DNA of 64,000 bases from Spodoptera frugiperda (GCF_023101765.2 NC_064237.1:1860001-1924000), one strand, 5' to 3'. Positions 22,843 through 34,205 are shown, counted from the stretch's first letter. Made by a program: numbers and translations. The notes: generated from the sequence alone by a model not told the origin.

Positions 22843-23308
22843 AAAAGCAAGATTGGTACGAAAATCATATTGTTATAAGAATTGGCCTTCACTTAAACCT
22901 ATGAAATTGAAAACTAAAAATAAATCACTAACGAATTCCATAAACGACCACTCAAACCCAAAAGTAACTGCCAAACGAAATAAACATCGAAGCAATATAC
23001 AGCGAGGATATTATTAGTGAAATATGTGTTAAATTGCTCAGCAGTGAACGTGTTCCACGGGCAATCTTTGTGTCGTGCGACACGACATTGCTGTCAACTT
23101 TAAAAGCAAGTGACTTGTCGCATTATCGCCTGGCGTTGGTTATTATAAATAATTCAATACCCACTGTTCCAAGCTACTGTTGGAACTCGTAAAATTCTCG
23201 CTTGTGTTGTGTTAGGTACTTAATGTCTCGGTTGTGAATAATTTTGGGGGGAGATAGGTGGGGTATAGTGTTTGGTATTGTGTGTAGTTTTGGTAGTGGT
23301 ATGTTTTA

Positions 23309-23460
23309 GTTGTGTGTGCGTGTGTGTGTCTGGCTGGCTTACTGGGGCTCTGGTTTAAAGAGTAGGAACGGGTTTTTAGACAGTAAGAGTCTGACACTCC
23401 CTCTAGCCTCACGCAAGGCGGAAAAAATCATTGGATGATTTGTGTGTGTGTGTGTGTGTG
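23309..23460 (-). mobile_element. Family B SINE inserted in a GT microsatellite
   Basis: GT-rich sequence ('gtgtgtgcgtgtgtgtgt', 23309-23329) precedes and a pure (TG)10 run (23441-23460) follows a reverse family B copy at 23332-23440. The element seems to have landed within a dinucleotide tract, or the tract grew from its tail. Confidence 0.75.
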
Positions 23461-23510
23461 ATATAAATATACGTAGAAGCTATTTCATAATGTTAAATGC
23501 AATGTTTTTT

Positions 23511-23605
23511 ATTAAGTCTTTGACAGTCAGTAGAAAACTGTTGAATGGAAATTCTCCGCTAGCGTCGATCTCTGATGTCCCTAATGGCGTTAACGTATTC
23601 ATGTT
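23511..23605 (-). repeat. Short dispersed repeat 'acattgaacgccgtggtgg', copy 2
   Basis: Reverse copy of 1168-1260: 'taagtctttgacagtcagt', 'agaaaactgttgaa' and 'aatggcgttaacg'. More diverged than the third copy. Confidence 0.6.
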
Positions 23606-23799
23606 ACATGTGTAAGCTTTGTTTCATACTATGTCACTAAATTAAAGTATAGTCTAAAACAAATAAAAAAGATCACAACTGAAAGCAAATAAATTAAAGA
23701 TTTTCGACAATAAATAAGAGGTATTATTATTATACCTCTTAATAAAAGGAAACAAGATTTTACCACAAAATAATCAAAAATTTGTAGCGACACTGACAA

Positions 23800-23985
23800 A
23801 TGACAGAAGTCGCACATAGACTATCGACGAGCAAATCAATGGATGACGTCATAGATATCCTGCATCGCACATACGAAGTTTACATGCGAAATAACACGGA
23901 TAGAAAATCCCAACGAACAACATTTGGGCAGAAAGCCCACCAGGCACGATCACCTCGCCTGGTCGGAGGATCCTCCTTTTCTTAG
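23800..23985 (+). CDS. Doubtful 61-codon open frame
   Basis: Starts at an ATG just after an in-frame stop and ends at TAG. The translation (MTEVAHRLSTSKSMDDVIDI, then LHRTYEVYMRNNTDRK) has balanced composition and an amphipathic look unlike the Lys/Asn/Ile-rich chance frames around it. I recognise no family, see no signal peptide or membrane segment, and find no clear splice partner. It could be a transposon protein remnant, a small gene, or chance. The frame contains a CRE-like TGACGTCA. Confidence 0.2.
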   Translation: MTEVAHRLSTSKSMDDVIDILHRTYEVYMRNNTDRKSQRTTFGQKAHQARSPRLVGGSSFS

Positions 23986-24348
23986 GGAACTTTACTCTCT
24001 GTTCCCTAAAAATTCAACATATCGAAGTAAAGTGGGGCGAAAAAATAATATCTTCACCATTTTCTAGTCAGCGTCAGAGTACATTTACTGGTTACGTGTG
24101 GAAAGCGCTTTGACGCTAACGAAATTGAAACCTTCCAGAGTTATGTGTGCTGAGATCTTATTTTCGCTTAGATCCTTTCAATAAAGTGTTACATTGTCAA
24201 AGGAAACAATATTTGCTGTTAGTTTTCCTCCACCAGATGATGAACTTATCAGATTATTTTGTTTAAGCATAAGAAAGAAAACTGTTGAAGGCAAATCAAA
24301 CAGTGGTGGTAAAAGTGTTAAATAAATCTTAAATTATGATTTTATTGT

Positions 24349-24552
24349 AACTTTCGTGAGACATACTAAATTAGTTATTATGTTATCGGCTTACTCACGT
24401 ATTGTTTTGACGAGGAACTCGACTGTAGCAGCGCGACAATCGTCGCGTCGTGTGTCGCGGAATGCTGCTCATGAATATGAGCCTCTAGCATGGCTTGAAA
24501 CTAGTCGAGTTCCTCGTCAAAACAATACGTGAGTAAGCCGATAACATAATAA
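24349..24552. mobile_element. Palindromic MITE 'cggcttactcacgta', best-preserved copy with 50-bp perfect arms
   Basis: 24375-24424 and 24503-24552 are exact reverse complements over 50 bp, starting ttattatgttatcggc and ending agtcgagt/cctcgtc. The 78-bp centre holds smaller palindromes ('gcgcgacaatcgtcgcg', 'gctcatgaatatgagc'). A flank 'gagacatactaaatta' accompanies other copies too, so the element may extend left to 24349. Related copies: 15421, 29160, 39858, 48600 and 49161. No gene is present. Confidence 0.85.
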
Positions 24553-24554
24553 TT

Positions 24555-26285
24555 AAATCTTAAATTATTGATAAAAACGTCCTATTAAAAATTTTAACGA
24601 AATAGCTTTCCTTCTGACTAGCGTCAAATTCCCGAAATAACTATCGAATATTTTCTGAATAAAGTATAATGAAATTAGCTGCTAGAAATGACTGAATGTT
24701 AACTTTAAGAATTTTGTCAACATTCCAAAGTCTTATTACGAAAACAGTAAAAAAAATCATGAAATTTCAAAATATTATAGAAATAATCCAAAAAGTATTA
24801 AGTCTTCCTGAAATTAAATTTAATGTCTTATACATATAGATATTTGAAAAGATCTTAATAGAACATCAATATTGAGTATAAAAATAAGCTTTAATACGTT
24901 TTCCTACTGATCTAACAAAGAAACGAAAAGCGTAAAGCAAGGAGGTTTCTTATCGGCCCGCATATGTTGCAAGCCTTGACTGAGCGAAACGATTTATTAG
25001 GGTACTCGTAAGATCTAGCCTACCTGATTTACTAAAATATACTCAAGAAAATATTCACACGCTTAACTTTCTAGGGATTCTCATTATTTTTTGGAGAAAC
25101 AGCATACATATAGGACTTTAAAAATGGACCTGGATTTTATGTTTGGACTTCCTAAAATTGTACGATCGTTTGGTGGATAACAGTATTCTTTAACATTTCG
25201 ATGACCTAACTATGATCCCTGGGCCCACTTAACGTAAAGATTATGTGAAAACGAGGCCTTGTTCAGCAATAGAAGCTGGTGATTCAGTTAACGCATCCAC
25301 GTAAAATTTTTAATACATCGTTAAAATTATTTAGTGGAAAATGTTCTTAATTTCCATTTAGAGTGAGCGCTTAAGAATTCCAAACTGGTAATACCCATTT
25401 AACGTCTATAATAAAATTGGCCTCGAGGCAAATTTCAAATTATTCCCTACAAGTTATCTCACCCTCATCCCCTCAGTGCGCGGTATCGTTGTGAACTCAA
25501 CATCCAAGTCCACGGCTGAAAGATCCTACTTCGGAAACTCACGGAACTAGAAGAATGCTGGGGAAAATAAATTGTGGAGTAAGTTCTAAGCTCTTGTACA
25601 CAAGTTTTCTAGAGTCTTGATCTCAAACTGATCGTTAACGTGCCTTTGGTTCCTTTGTCAGACCAGCTTTACCTTCCAAAGAGTTTTTGATAAGAAAAAT
25701 GCTATTAAAATTTCAGTTGCTCTCAGAATAATCGAGTTTCATATGTTTATGAGTCTTCAATATCACAAATGAAATTCGAGATGAGAAATGATGGTTGATC
25801 CGAGACAGACAGACCAACTTCATAATTTCAACTTTGTTAAGACGCTACGAAGTTAATTTAACTAGTTTTTAATTATGCAATTTTTAGTTTTAAGCTCCAC
25901 AAAGCCGGAGATTTTAACGCTTTCTTGTTCTACTGTTTCTTGTTTTACGCTGTATTAGCTAAATTAAGGTTTTCGGGGTTACAGAAGGATTATCTTTTAT
26001 CTTTTACGTAATTATGAATTAGAGAAGTTTGCTACACCCTACAGTTTCTTAAAGTCCACAGTCTTAGAGTTTTATTGGCCTTACAAAATTATGTAAACTC
26101 AAAATATTCGTTCAGTGTTATTTTTAACCGACTTCAAAAAGGGAGGTGATTAAGTAAGTTTCTCGCGTTTGGCTGAACTAAGTATAGGGTGTTTCAGACT
26201 TAGGAGAACAGTTTTAGGGATATTGACTGACTTAAAAAATTAAGACGGTAAAGAAAATTTAAGTTCTTTTAAAAATAAAATATAA
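24555..26285. other. Mostly unique stretch
   Basis: No exon recognised. 'aaccgacttcaaaaaggga' near 26129 is a phrase common in insect retroelement ends and may be a small fragment. 25440-25560 is slightly GC-richer and unique. Confidence 0.4.
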
Positions 26286-26289
26286 ATCG

Positions 26290-26474
26290 TTGTCCCACAC
26301 TGAGATTTCTTCTGTGTCGTGGGTGCGTTTCCAAACATATAAGTTCACAATACACATGACACTCAGACACGAAACAACAATTTGTGGATCACACAAGAGT
26401 TTCTCTATGCAAGATCGAACCCGCTACACGCTGCGCGGCAGCTAGTTACCCAGCCATTACGCCAACCGTACAGC
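26290..26474 (-). mobile_element. tRNA-derived SINE, family A, copy 4
   Basis: Reverse copy with 'cttctgtgtcgtgggtgcg', 'acgaaacaacaatttgtgg', 'gatcgaacccgctacacgc' and 'cattacgccaaccgtacag'. Full length, with several substitutions. Confidence 0.85.
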
Positions 26475-27432
26475 CAACATTAATTTCTGAATGATAAAAT
26501 TCATATAAGGCGTTTAACGATAATATACATTTAATAGGAAATCTGGCTCAATATTTTATTATAACGATCGCCAATACTGATTTAATATAGCTCCGGGCTT
26601 TTACCAAATTAAAATATTAATAACGTATTATATTATCCACGCGAGGTATGTAACTATGGGCGTATTTCTGGAAATAGGTGTGGTTTTATAGGATTACATA
26701 ATAATAGCTTGTGTTATTTACGATATTGATTATATTTTGTTCAAAGAAGTTGTACCTGGTTGTAGGTAAGTTGTACCTTTTTGATGATGTTTCTTTTACA
26801 CTACTTGCGTACTACAATTGTATGATAGGTAACTATGTCTCTCTCTTATGTTTTTATACCTATATACTTAGTAAGGAGTGAGTAATATCGCTTGTTTTGC
26901 TAAAGTTAGTTTAAATTAAAATACAGTTATTGGTTTTCAACAGCTGCAGGCAGCAAATTTATTTAATGCCATACTAATTACCTGTTCCATATCGACGACA
27001 AGGAAATAACTCTATTTTACAGGTCTTACTAGGTTGTATATTACATTGTTTCCTTCAAAAATTCTGTCTTCCCACCGTACTCACAATCATTTAATGGTTA
27101 CTTAACCCAGTCCTAAGCAATTGTTTTCGTAACAAAATCGTTACTAAAGAACAGTTTACGTAACCATTAAAGGTCTCTGAATGCAGCAGTTAGGTTCTAG
27201 GAGAATTTCTATTTTACTCATAATATAAACTTAGTACCAAAATGTAAGCTTACGTTGCAGCTATAACTATCAGGTAGGTTTACCAGTGTGGCACTCGACT
27301 CCCGAGGCAGTCCTCAACCAAACAATACCGTCTACACACTGCAAGAGCGAAATTGCAGCCAAGTAGCGCGGTCTAAGTGAGGAAAGGGAGCCTTTCTATA
27401 TAATTATGTACTCATCATGTTAGATGACTACA

Positions 27433-27511
27433 TAGTTGGTGCTGTGGCTAGGCAGCTGGCTGCCGCGCAACGTGTAGCAGGATCGATTGATTGAACAACT
27501 CTTTGTGTGAC
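27433..27511 (+). mobile_element. tRNA-derived SINE, family A, 5' fragment
   Basis: Head only: 'gttggtgctgtggctaggc', 'ctgccgcgcaacgtgtagc' and 'gaacaactctttgtgtga'. The B box has a disruptive 'gatcgattgattg'. The body and tail are absent. Confidence 0.75.
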
Positions 27512-27514
27512 CGT

Positions 27515-28495
27515 TAAGTTCCAAAATACCTAATAGTGTTACGCTAACGTGGGCGCGCGGCTCCTCTCTGTCAACAGCTGATCATGGGAAAGCAGGCGCG
27601 CGAAATTAAAAAATTGCGCACGCCTCTTGTTTTGTTATTATGATAAAAATAAAACTAATATGTATAGAAAAAAGTTTCTTTGATAAAGTTGTTTTTAATC
27701 ACGAGTACAAACACGTGTCTAAATATCGTTCACTAATTACCAGTCACTCTATATAGCCGTACATTATATCGACCAGATTGGCTATATATTAAAGACAAGC
27801 CAAAATAAAAGTACCCTTAATAAGACAAATAATAAAGTGGTTTAAAAATGAGAATTATACCAAAACCACAACATATTTGTAGAAACGTACATAAATTATT
27901 ATAGTCGTGACATAATTATCTAAGTTACGAAGCTTCGTAAATTACTTTCGAGTTTGAATTATCATGAAGCTATTATAAAAGTTTACCAAGAAATTGATAG
28001 CTGTATTAGGAACTATTAATAATGTTAGTTATAACTAGTTGCTAAGAAGTATTATTGAGTTCGTTGTTTCAAATTGTTACAAAAGACAATTATGGTTTGT
28101 AACAATGTAACAATTGGTTAAGGTATGACATCGTGTAAAGATAAATTTATTAAAAAAAACACAAACATCCATTGAAAAATTGTATTAATATTTTTCAACA
28201 ACTCAAAAAAAAAAAAAAGAAAATTGCGCTTATAACATCACATACAACCTCTTTTTTTCATATTATTATTTCAACACTAATGAAATATTTCTAGCAGACA
28301 GAACATGTTATTTTAATTAAAAACTTCTCACTTTTTTCTTTAGAGAAAGAAAATTGTTGAATTTTTTTACTTATATTCATATTTTGTATCTTGAAAGTAT
28401 GGAATACTACTATCAATAGTAGCAACTAAGCTAACAGCCTGGCCAACCTGGTCACCTGGTGGTACATGGTCACCATTATCTGAATAAACTTCAAT
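27515..28495. other. Unique stretch with a small GC island at 27545-27640
   Basis: 27545-27640 contains 'gtgggcgcgcggctcc', 'caacagctgatcatggg' (E-box CAGCTG) and 'aggcgcgcgaaatt', and stands out from AT-rich surroundings. It may be regulatory or a tiny mobile element. The rest is AT-rich with a poly-A run at 28207. Confidence 0.3.
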
Positions 28496-28498
28496 ACC

Positions 28499-28577
28499 AA
28501 TGACGTCACGAGTGCGTTTGCGACAGTAAAAACTGAACCCGAACTGAAACAGTGACGTAATAAAAGCATTACGTCAC
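28499..28577. promoter_or_regulatory. Cluster of CRE/bZIP-type sites
   Basis: A perfect CRE palindrome TGACGTCA is at 28501-28508, and an inverted pair gtgacgtaat (28552-28561) / attacgtcac (28568-28577) lies 44 bp on with a 6-base spacer. Three TGACG-type sites in under 80 bp are known to suit CREB/ATF-type bZIP dimers. Function here is inferred only from site spacing; no promoter elements are visible beside it. Confidence 0.4.
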
Positions 28578-29159
28578 GCTTTCTCGTTTGTATTCTGCGA
28601 GAGGGTAGAACTTCACCGGTCGAGTCGAGACAAGTAGTCCATCAAAAATAGATTTTCAACCATATCCTTTCGCAATAAAGTTGAAAACTTATTGAAAGAT
28701 TTCACAGAGGTTTATGTAGATATACTGTAGTTTAAATAAAACTATGTATCTACCTCAATCTTCCAAAGGATATAACGAGATTAAGTTTCAACTATATATT
28801 TTCCTTGCTTTTAATATCATGAACTGCGCGGGCGATATCATAATCTTTTAATGCACGCTCGAGTCGCTTTACCCGACTAGTGAAAACAATAAAGGAGGTT
28901 TGAATTTTTCATAACGCTTGCTTAAGTTTTATTTATAGGAACAACAAACTCGTTGAAAATGTTTGTTCTGCTCGGGTATGGACGAGGTAATGTCCACACA
29001 GGAACATTCTGGGCGTATATTCTAGAACTATTTGAAATGTCGATATGTTTTTATTTTGTCTGCAAATCCGATAGATTTTTTATAGAAATGAGAAGGTTTT
29101 GTTGTGTTAAAATGAGAAGAAAATTCGATACACCTTAGTTTTAATATGTAGTGAATAAT

Positions 29160-29350
29160 GAAGCATGGATTAATCGAGAAGAGCTCTACTAGTTTCAAGT
29201 AACAACGGGACTCTTATTTGAAAGTAGGTAACGTCACCGCGCCGCGTATGATGCTCATAAACAAGAATCCATCGTCACTCGAAACTAGCAGAGCTTTTAA
29301 TTAATTCATTTAAGTAAGCCGTTATTTTCAATTGATTTAGTATGTCTTTT
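29160..29350. mobile_element. Palindromic MITE 'cggcttactcacgta' family, degenerate copy
   Basis: Keeps 'ctactagtttcaagtaac' and its mirror 'actcgaaactagcagagc', then 'gtaagccgttattttcaatt' and 'gatttagtatgtc'. The centre has been rearranged. Confidence 0.55.
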
Positions 29351-29803
29351 ACACAAAGTAATGAAACAATTTTGAAATCCTACTCTACACACCATACATA
29401 GAATATCTGACAAAGTACCATATAGTACCAGTGTTAGCACTTGACGCATTAGGATTACTGTACAATGTGACACTAATTACCATTGCAACGTCTACGTACG
29501 TGATTGGTCATTTAAGTACTATTGACGCGGTTAGTCCGATAATTTACTTATCTGCTGTATAGCCTCAATCCTAGCTTGAATATCTAGTTACCTGATTGAT
29601 TATATGTTCAATCGATTGTTCTAGAGTGTCATTGTGTTGATTTGGTTGAGATTCTTGACTTGAAGTCTTCTTGATGTTTCAAATTCCTTTTGATTTAAGT
29701 GACGAATGTGATTTGAAGATGGCGAGAGTTGCCTGGTGTTGAGAATAATATGAGATAAAGAGTACAATATAGTAGGTATTTATTTAGACTGTATACTATT
29801 ATG

Positions 29804-29885
29804 TGTTTAAGTCTTTGACTGCCAGTAGAAAACTCTCCGCTAACGTCGGTCACCTGTGACCACTACGGCGTTCAATGTGTTAATA
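29804..29885 (-). repeat. Short dispersed repeat 'acattgaacgccgtggtgg', copy 3
   Basis: Reverse copy: 'gtttaagtctttgactgcca', 'cgctaacgtcggtcacctgt' and 'acggcgttcaatgtgttaa'. The closest relative of the copy at 1168-1260. Confidence 0.7.
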
Positions 29886-29981
29886 ATAGACAATATCTAA
29901 AGTTATCAGCGAAAAATACCCAAAACATGATACAATAACAAAACAACTATGGAACAATACGCAATCCCATAGCGTCACAGG

Positions 29982-30109
29982 CTTAGTACGAGTTTGCTAT
30001 TACGGTTAATGAGATCGAATGCGAACGCGTTCGACGCTTTCATTGGTTGGTTCATTTGACCTGGCCAATCAGAGCACCGAACACGTTCACGTTTCGTCTT
30101 CGTACTAAG
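29982..30109. mobile_element. Palindromic MITE, TIR CTTAGTACGAGTTTGCT, copy 2
   Basis: Begins 'cttagtacgagtttgct' and ends 'cttcgtactaag'. The inner arms are 'cgttcgacgctttcattgg' and 'ccaatcagagcaccgaacac'. It is 128 bp and compact. Same family as 895-1053. Confidence 0.75.
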
Positions 30110-30570
30110 GCTACAGTTATTGCAGGACGCTTTACAAACTCGCTGACATTGCCATCATCTTTTCCTTTTGAAAATTGAATTGTAACATATTTAGGGACCC
30201 TTATAGAGGAAATTAAATGATCAAAATAACACCTCCTATCCTGTAGGATATTACTCATTACTGTTGTTCCCTCTTACTGGGACGGACGCTTTATAGCTAA
30301 TTCTCATGGACAGGCGCACGTCGAACTATCCTTTGTTTTTAATTCTTCAACCGATTTTCAACCTTAGGTACAATTTGGTATTAAGTCTAAAATGTATGAA
30401 ATGTTAATATTGCTTATGTAACTGTTCAAAGAGTCTCGACTAGTTTTAAGTACAACCAGGGCTGATATTATGAGTAACATTTGTGATGACGCTTGTTCAA
30501 CTTCGGTGCAGTTTTTTCTCAAGTATATCTCAATAATGAATTTAGAATTTCTCACAATAGTTATCTATCT
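30110..30570. other. Unique stretch, nothing recognised
   Basis: Short open frames on the - strand (for example at 30052-30258 and 30364-30555) have no family resemblance; the first overlaps the MITE. Confidence 0.4.
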
Positions 30571-30572
30571 AT

Positions 30573-30770
30573 ACTATACTAATATATAAAGCTGAAGAGT
30601 TTGTTTGTTTGTTTAAACGCGCTCCGGAACTACTCGTCCGATTTGAATAATTCTTTTTGTGTTGGATAACGCATTTATCGAGGAAGGTTATAGGCTATAA
30701 AACATCATGCTACGATTAATAGGAACCGAGCAGAGCGGGTGAAACCGCGCGGAAGCAGCTAGTTATCTAT
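30573..30770 (+). repeat. Widespread lepidopteran repeat ending 'gcggaagcagctagt'
   Basis: Reads 'aatatataaagctgaagag', 'tttgtttgtttaaacgcgc', 'actcgtccgatttgaata', 'catttatcgaggaaggtta' and 'ggtgaaaccgcgcggaagc'. This is a very common end sequence in moth and butterfly genomes. It is non-coding and its class (Helitron-like or LINE-derived) is not certain from this fragment. Confidence 0.65.
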
Positions 30771-31015
30771 AAATATCGATAATTTATAATACCTTATTGT
30801 GTTGGCATCTTGTTCCCTATAGTAAGAATTTTATTCATACATCAAGGAGTTTTAACTGCCCAGTATAAAAATCCAATTCCGTAATGGTTGTTTGTTATTA
30901 AATCGTTAAATATTTATGTACAACGATAAAGTTCTAAGAACGTCGATTTTTCAAATTGAACTTTAAAAGTTTTCTTTTACGGTTGAATTTTGTTTTCTTA
31001 TGATTTTTATTAATG

Positions 31016-32518
31016 ACTAGCTTTTGCCCGCGACTTCGTTCGCGTGGAATAGTGACTTCCGGCAAATTTTTGGTTTTAATCACATAGTTCCCGATCTCGC
31101 GGGATCTCTTCAAAAATGAGATGTGGAAGATATTCCAGGGAACTCTTCAAAAATCAACATAATGAGCTCTGCGTTTGAATTTAATAGATGTATACTCACT
31201 TAGGGCATTGAAAAAATAGTTTAAAAACGGACTTAAACTAACTTAAAACTAAAGAAAGCTACGAATTACGAATTTATAACAATTAAAAAAGAAACTATAT
31301 TACAACCTATCCTCTATGCTATAATAACCAAGCTTAAACTAAATAATTTAAAAGAAACGACTTAAATCTAATCTAATTAATTTATAAATTAGACTTACAA
31401 TTTTATTAAAAAAACTAACTACAGTAACTACTAATAATCGATATCAAACTAAACCTACGTTAAATAGTTTAACCAAAAAAGCCAGGAAAACCCAACAAAT
31501 AAACTTATTAATTGACAAATACAACGAAACCAATTTAGAATATACGAAACAGCAGGACCACTACAGACAAATAATCATACGACTGATAATACACTTTTTC
31601 TACGATAGTACCGAAGCGCTCGGCCGATACCCAACCAAATGAATGTAACGAAACCATAGCGCGATCTATTTCGATCCCAACGCCATCTATCGAGGATAAA
31701 GAAAACTTGGATTATTTATATACTCCGTTCGGGCATTTTCTTTGTACTAAAAGTTTAATTATATTGATATTATATTATTTTTTTCATACCTTTTTACCCG
31801 ACTGCCAAGGAAGGGTTATTACTATTTATTTACTTTTTTCCGATGAATTAAAACAATAACATGAACCGAAGTCGTGTAACGATCGACATAGAATTATCTA
31901 TACTCCGTTAGAGCGTTTTCTTTGTACTAAAAGTTGCATTATATTATATTTTTCATGGCTTTTTACTATTTTGTAAAAACAAATTTCCAATGAATTAAAA
32001 CAACAACATGAACTGAACAATTGTAGTGACACCATTGCGCGATCACCGCCATCTATCTACGGAGTATAGGAACAGCTTTTTGAAATAAAAACTATCCTAT
32101 GTCCTTTCTAAGGTTCTAAACTATATCTGTGCCAAATTTCAACCAAATCCGTCAAATAGTTGCGGAGATTAATGGTATAAGCATAGAATGTTCGACGTGA
32201 TTCTTTAATTTGACATAACTTTTTTATTTATGAACCGATTGACATGAAACAAACACTAAATGTAAATTTAAGCATCCCACAATATATTCGTGAAAACCGC
32301 ATCCAACCCGGATCAGCCGTTTCTGAGATTAGCGCGCACAGACGAACAGACAAACAGACAAACAGACAAACAGACAAACAGACAAACAGACAAAAAAAAA
32401 GTTAATTACATTTTTGGGTTCGACATCGACATAACAATAACCCCTGCTATTTTTTTTATTTTTATTTTCAATGTACAGACAGCACTTTTCTACGATTTTA
32501 TTATATGTATAGAAAAAT
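31016..32518 (+). mobile_element. ACTAGC...CCCGCGACTTCGT retroelement-like element, copy 1 (1.5 kb)
   Basis: Begins 'actagcttttgcccgcgac' and ends 'ttttattatatgtatagaaa'. No open frame of note; the element is AT-rich with an internal partial duplication ('gcattttctttgtactaaaa' near 31732 and 'gcgttttctttgtactaaaa' near 31912). An 8-bp tandem (cagacaaa)n tract occupies 32346-32393 near the 3' end. The second copy at 45880-46970 lacks about 400 bp containing that internal duplication. Ends of this style are typical of non-autonomous retroelements in Lepidoptera; no target duplication could be defined. Confidence 0.7.
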
Positions 32519-32659
32519 AGATGAAATAATGCTCATGCCTGAGGTATCAATTAGATTTAAAGAATGGGGACTTTAGTTTGATGCAAATAGTTATTACTAC
32601 TACTTGAGACGTGGGCCTACCCACGACTCTAATAACTTCTACCGCTTTGGACTTTTTTT

Positions 32660-32776
32660 GTCTTACTGACTAAAAACTATCCCGTTCCTACTCCTGCTTT
32701 TCGAGTCGGAGCACCGCTGGGTAGTCCGCAGCTCCGGATCAGGCATCAGCCCCACTGGGGCCACATCTGTGGTGGG
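32660..32776 (+). mobile_element. SINE-like repeat family B, 3' part
   Basis: 'tcttactgactaaaaacta', 'cctactcctgcttttcgag', 'ggtagtccgcagctccgg' and 'atcaggcatcagcccc' in order. The head with 'gaaaatcatcc' is absent. Confidence 0.85.
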
Positions 32777-32779
32777 TTA

Positions 32780-33580
32780 GGTAGACCATTAGGTCTATCA
32801 CTTCTATAAGTACATATTGATGTAGTTTATGTTACTTTAGACTATGTGGAAAAACCAATAAAGATGGCTGACATACATTTCAATAGATGGTGATGACAAA
32901 TAAAGACTTGGACATTGATATTTTGCTCAGTTCCTATCCATGTAGATCTTTGTCTTAAATTGATGTTTACCTTAGATTCGTCATAAGATTAATATTATTA
33001 CTCAGTAAGTATGGGCGCAATTTGAGAATTGCTTATTATAAGACGTTTTTTTTAACCCATCAGCTTGGTTATGTCAACCACGAAAGTAGTTTCCAAGCCA
33101 TTTCAAAACCATGAGTTTTGGCATAAACATAAGTCTTTGGGATATACGGAAATAATGTGATATTGCAAATGTATATTGTCAACAAATAAAATAAGTTAAT
33201 GCTATTCGGATTGAGGTTAACGATGGATTTGTGAATATTGTACAATACCGTTTTTATCGTCCCGCTTATGTTCATGTTGGCATGTAGCGTAGAGTTTAAT
33301 ATTCTTATGATTGCAATAACCATACATTTATGATGGAAAAGAAAACTATAGAACTAAATGACTTATAAAAACTATATCTCGGCATCTAACTACAAAAATG
33401 AATAACCGATCTCCCTTCAAAATCTTTGAATTAAAGAAAAGAAAATATTGTAAATTTTTACGTTAATAAAACTATGAGGGGTGGTGACAGCACCTCCCAC
33501 GAGTGGTCGAGGGTTAAGTAAGTGTTGGAGAAAATAATAATTATTACATGTTTCTTTTTGCCTATCGTCTTTATGTCAAG
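32780..33580. other. Unique stretch, nothing recognised
   Basis: AT-rich, with no repeat family. A short open frame on the - strand (33069-33323) is hydrophobic by composition only. Confidence 0.4.
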
Positions 33581-33587
33581 TTACTTA

Positions 33588-34205
33588 TGCGTCTACCACA
33601 CGTGCATGCTTGACCGCAGTTTTACTTGCGCATGCCAGTTTGTACACTGAACACTGTGCGTGTAGTTGGTAAAACGGTAGCATGCGCAAACTCCAATGCT
33701 TGGCTTGATGGTTTTTAAACTTGCTTGAAATTCTGGCATGCGCAAGCTATACTTGTACAAACTTGTCTGCGCGTGTGGTTGGTAGTTCAGTGTTCAAGCC
33801 GCTCTCAGTTTAGTCGAGTGGAGTAACTGTACGCGCACGGTCGTTAAAAATGGCGGATTTACGTACATACAATCGACAGTTCGTTACTGAATTCATTGAA
33901 TTATATAAATCTCTGCCCGCACTGTGGAAGATCAAATAAAAATCTATTCAACAGCCATTTTTTTGTACACTTTGACAGTTACTTTTGTATTTTCTTTTTT
34001 TTTCACAAGCAAACACTTGAAAAATAATAGCAGAAGAAATAGTTCTTCATTGGGAAACATTGTTTCCACGTCGACGATGTCGACAAGAATGTGGCTTGCG
34101 CGTACTTAACTGTGCCGTGTGGTAGACACATCCGTGTTCAGTCTTTTCATGTGACAAGCATGTGCAATTAAAACTGTGGTCAGGCATGCACGTGTGGTAG
34201 GCGCA
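33588..34205 (+). mobile_element. PIF/Harbinger-type non-autonomous element with TTA target duplication
   Basis: The ends read 'tgcgtctaccacacgtgc' (33588) and, in reverse complement, 'tgcgcctaccacacgtgc' (to 34205). TTA lies immediately outside on both sides (33585-33587 and 34206-34208). A three-base TTA/TAA duplication is typical of PIF/Harbinger elements. Subterminal 'gcatgcgcaa'-type repeats occur several times in the left 200 bp. It retains the start of a MADF-type protein (33850-33939) but no transposase. Confidence 0.75.
33850..33939 (+). pseudogene. Truncated MADF-like DNA-binding protein start
   Basis: ATG opens a 29-codon frame, MADLRTYNRQFVTEF followed by IELYKSLPALWKIK, then TAA. 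The spacing of 'F(I/L)ELYKSxPxLW' is that of the first helix of MADF (Adf-1/Myb-SANT-like) domains, about 80-90 residues when complete. PIF/Harbinger elements are known to carry a second, Myb/SANT-like or MADF protein beside the transposase. Here the rest of the domain is gone and the stop falls where helix 2 should begin, so the product would be non-functional. A following frame (33924-34109) does not restore it. Confidence 0.6.

Noticed and set aside
32340..32395. CRISPR-like or regulatory array of short units
   Set aside because: It is an uninterrupted 8-bp microsatellite near the end of a retroelement, also present with fewer units at about 46828.
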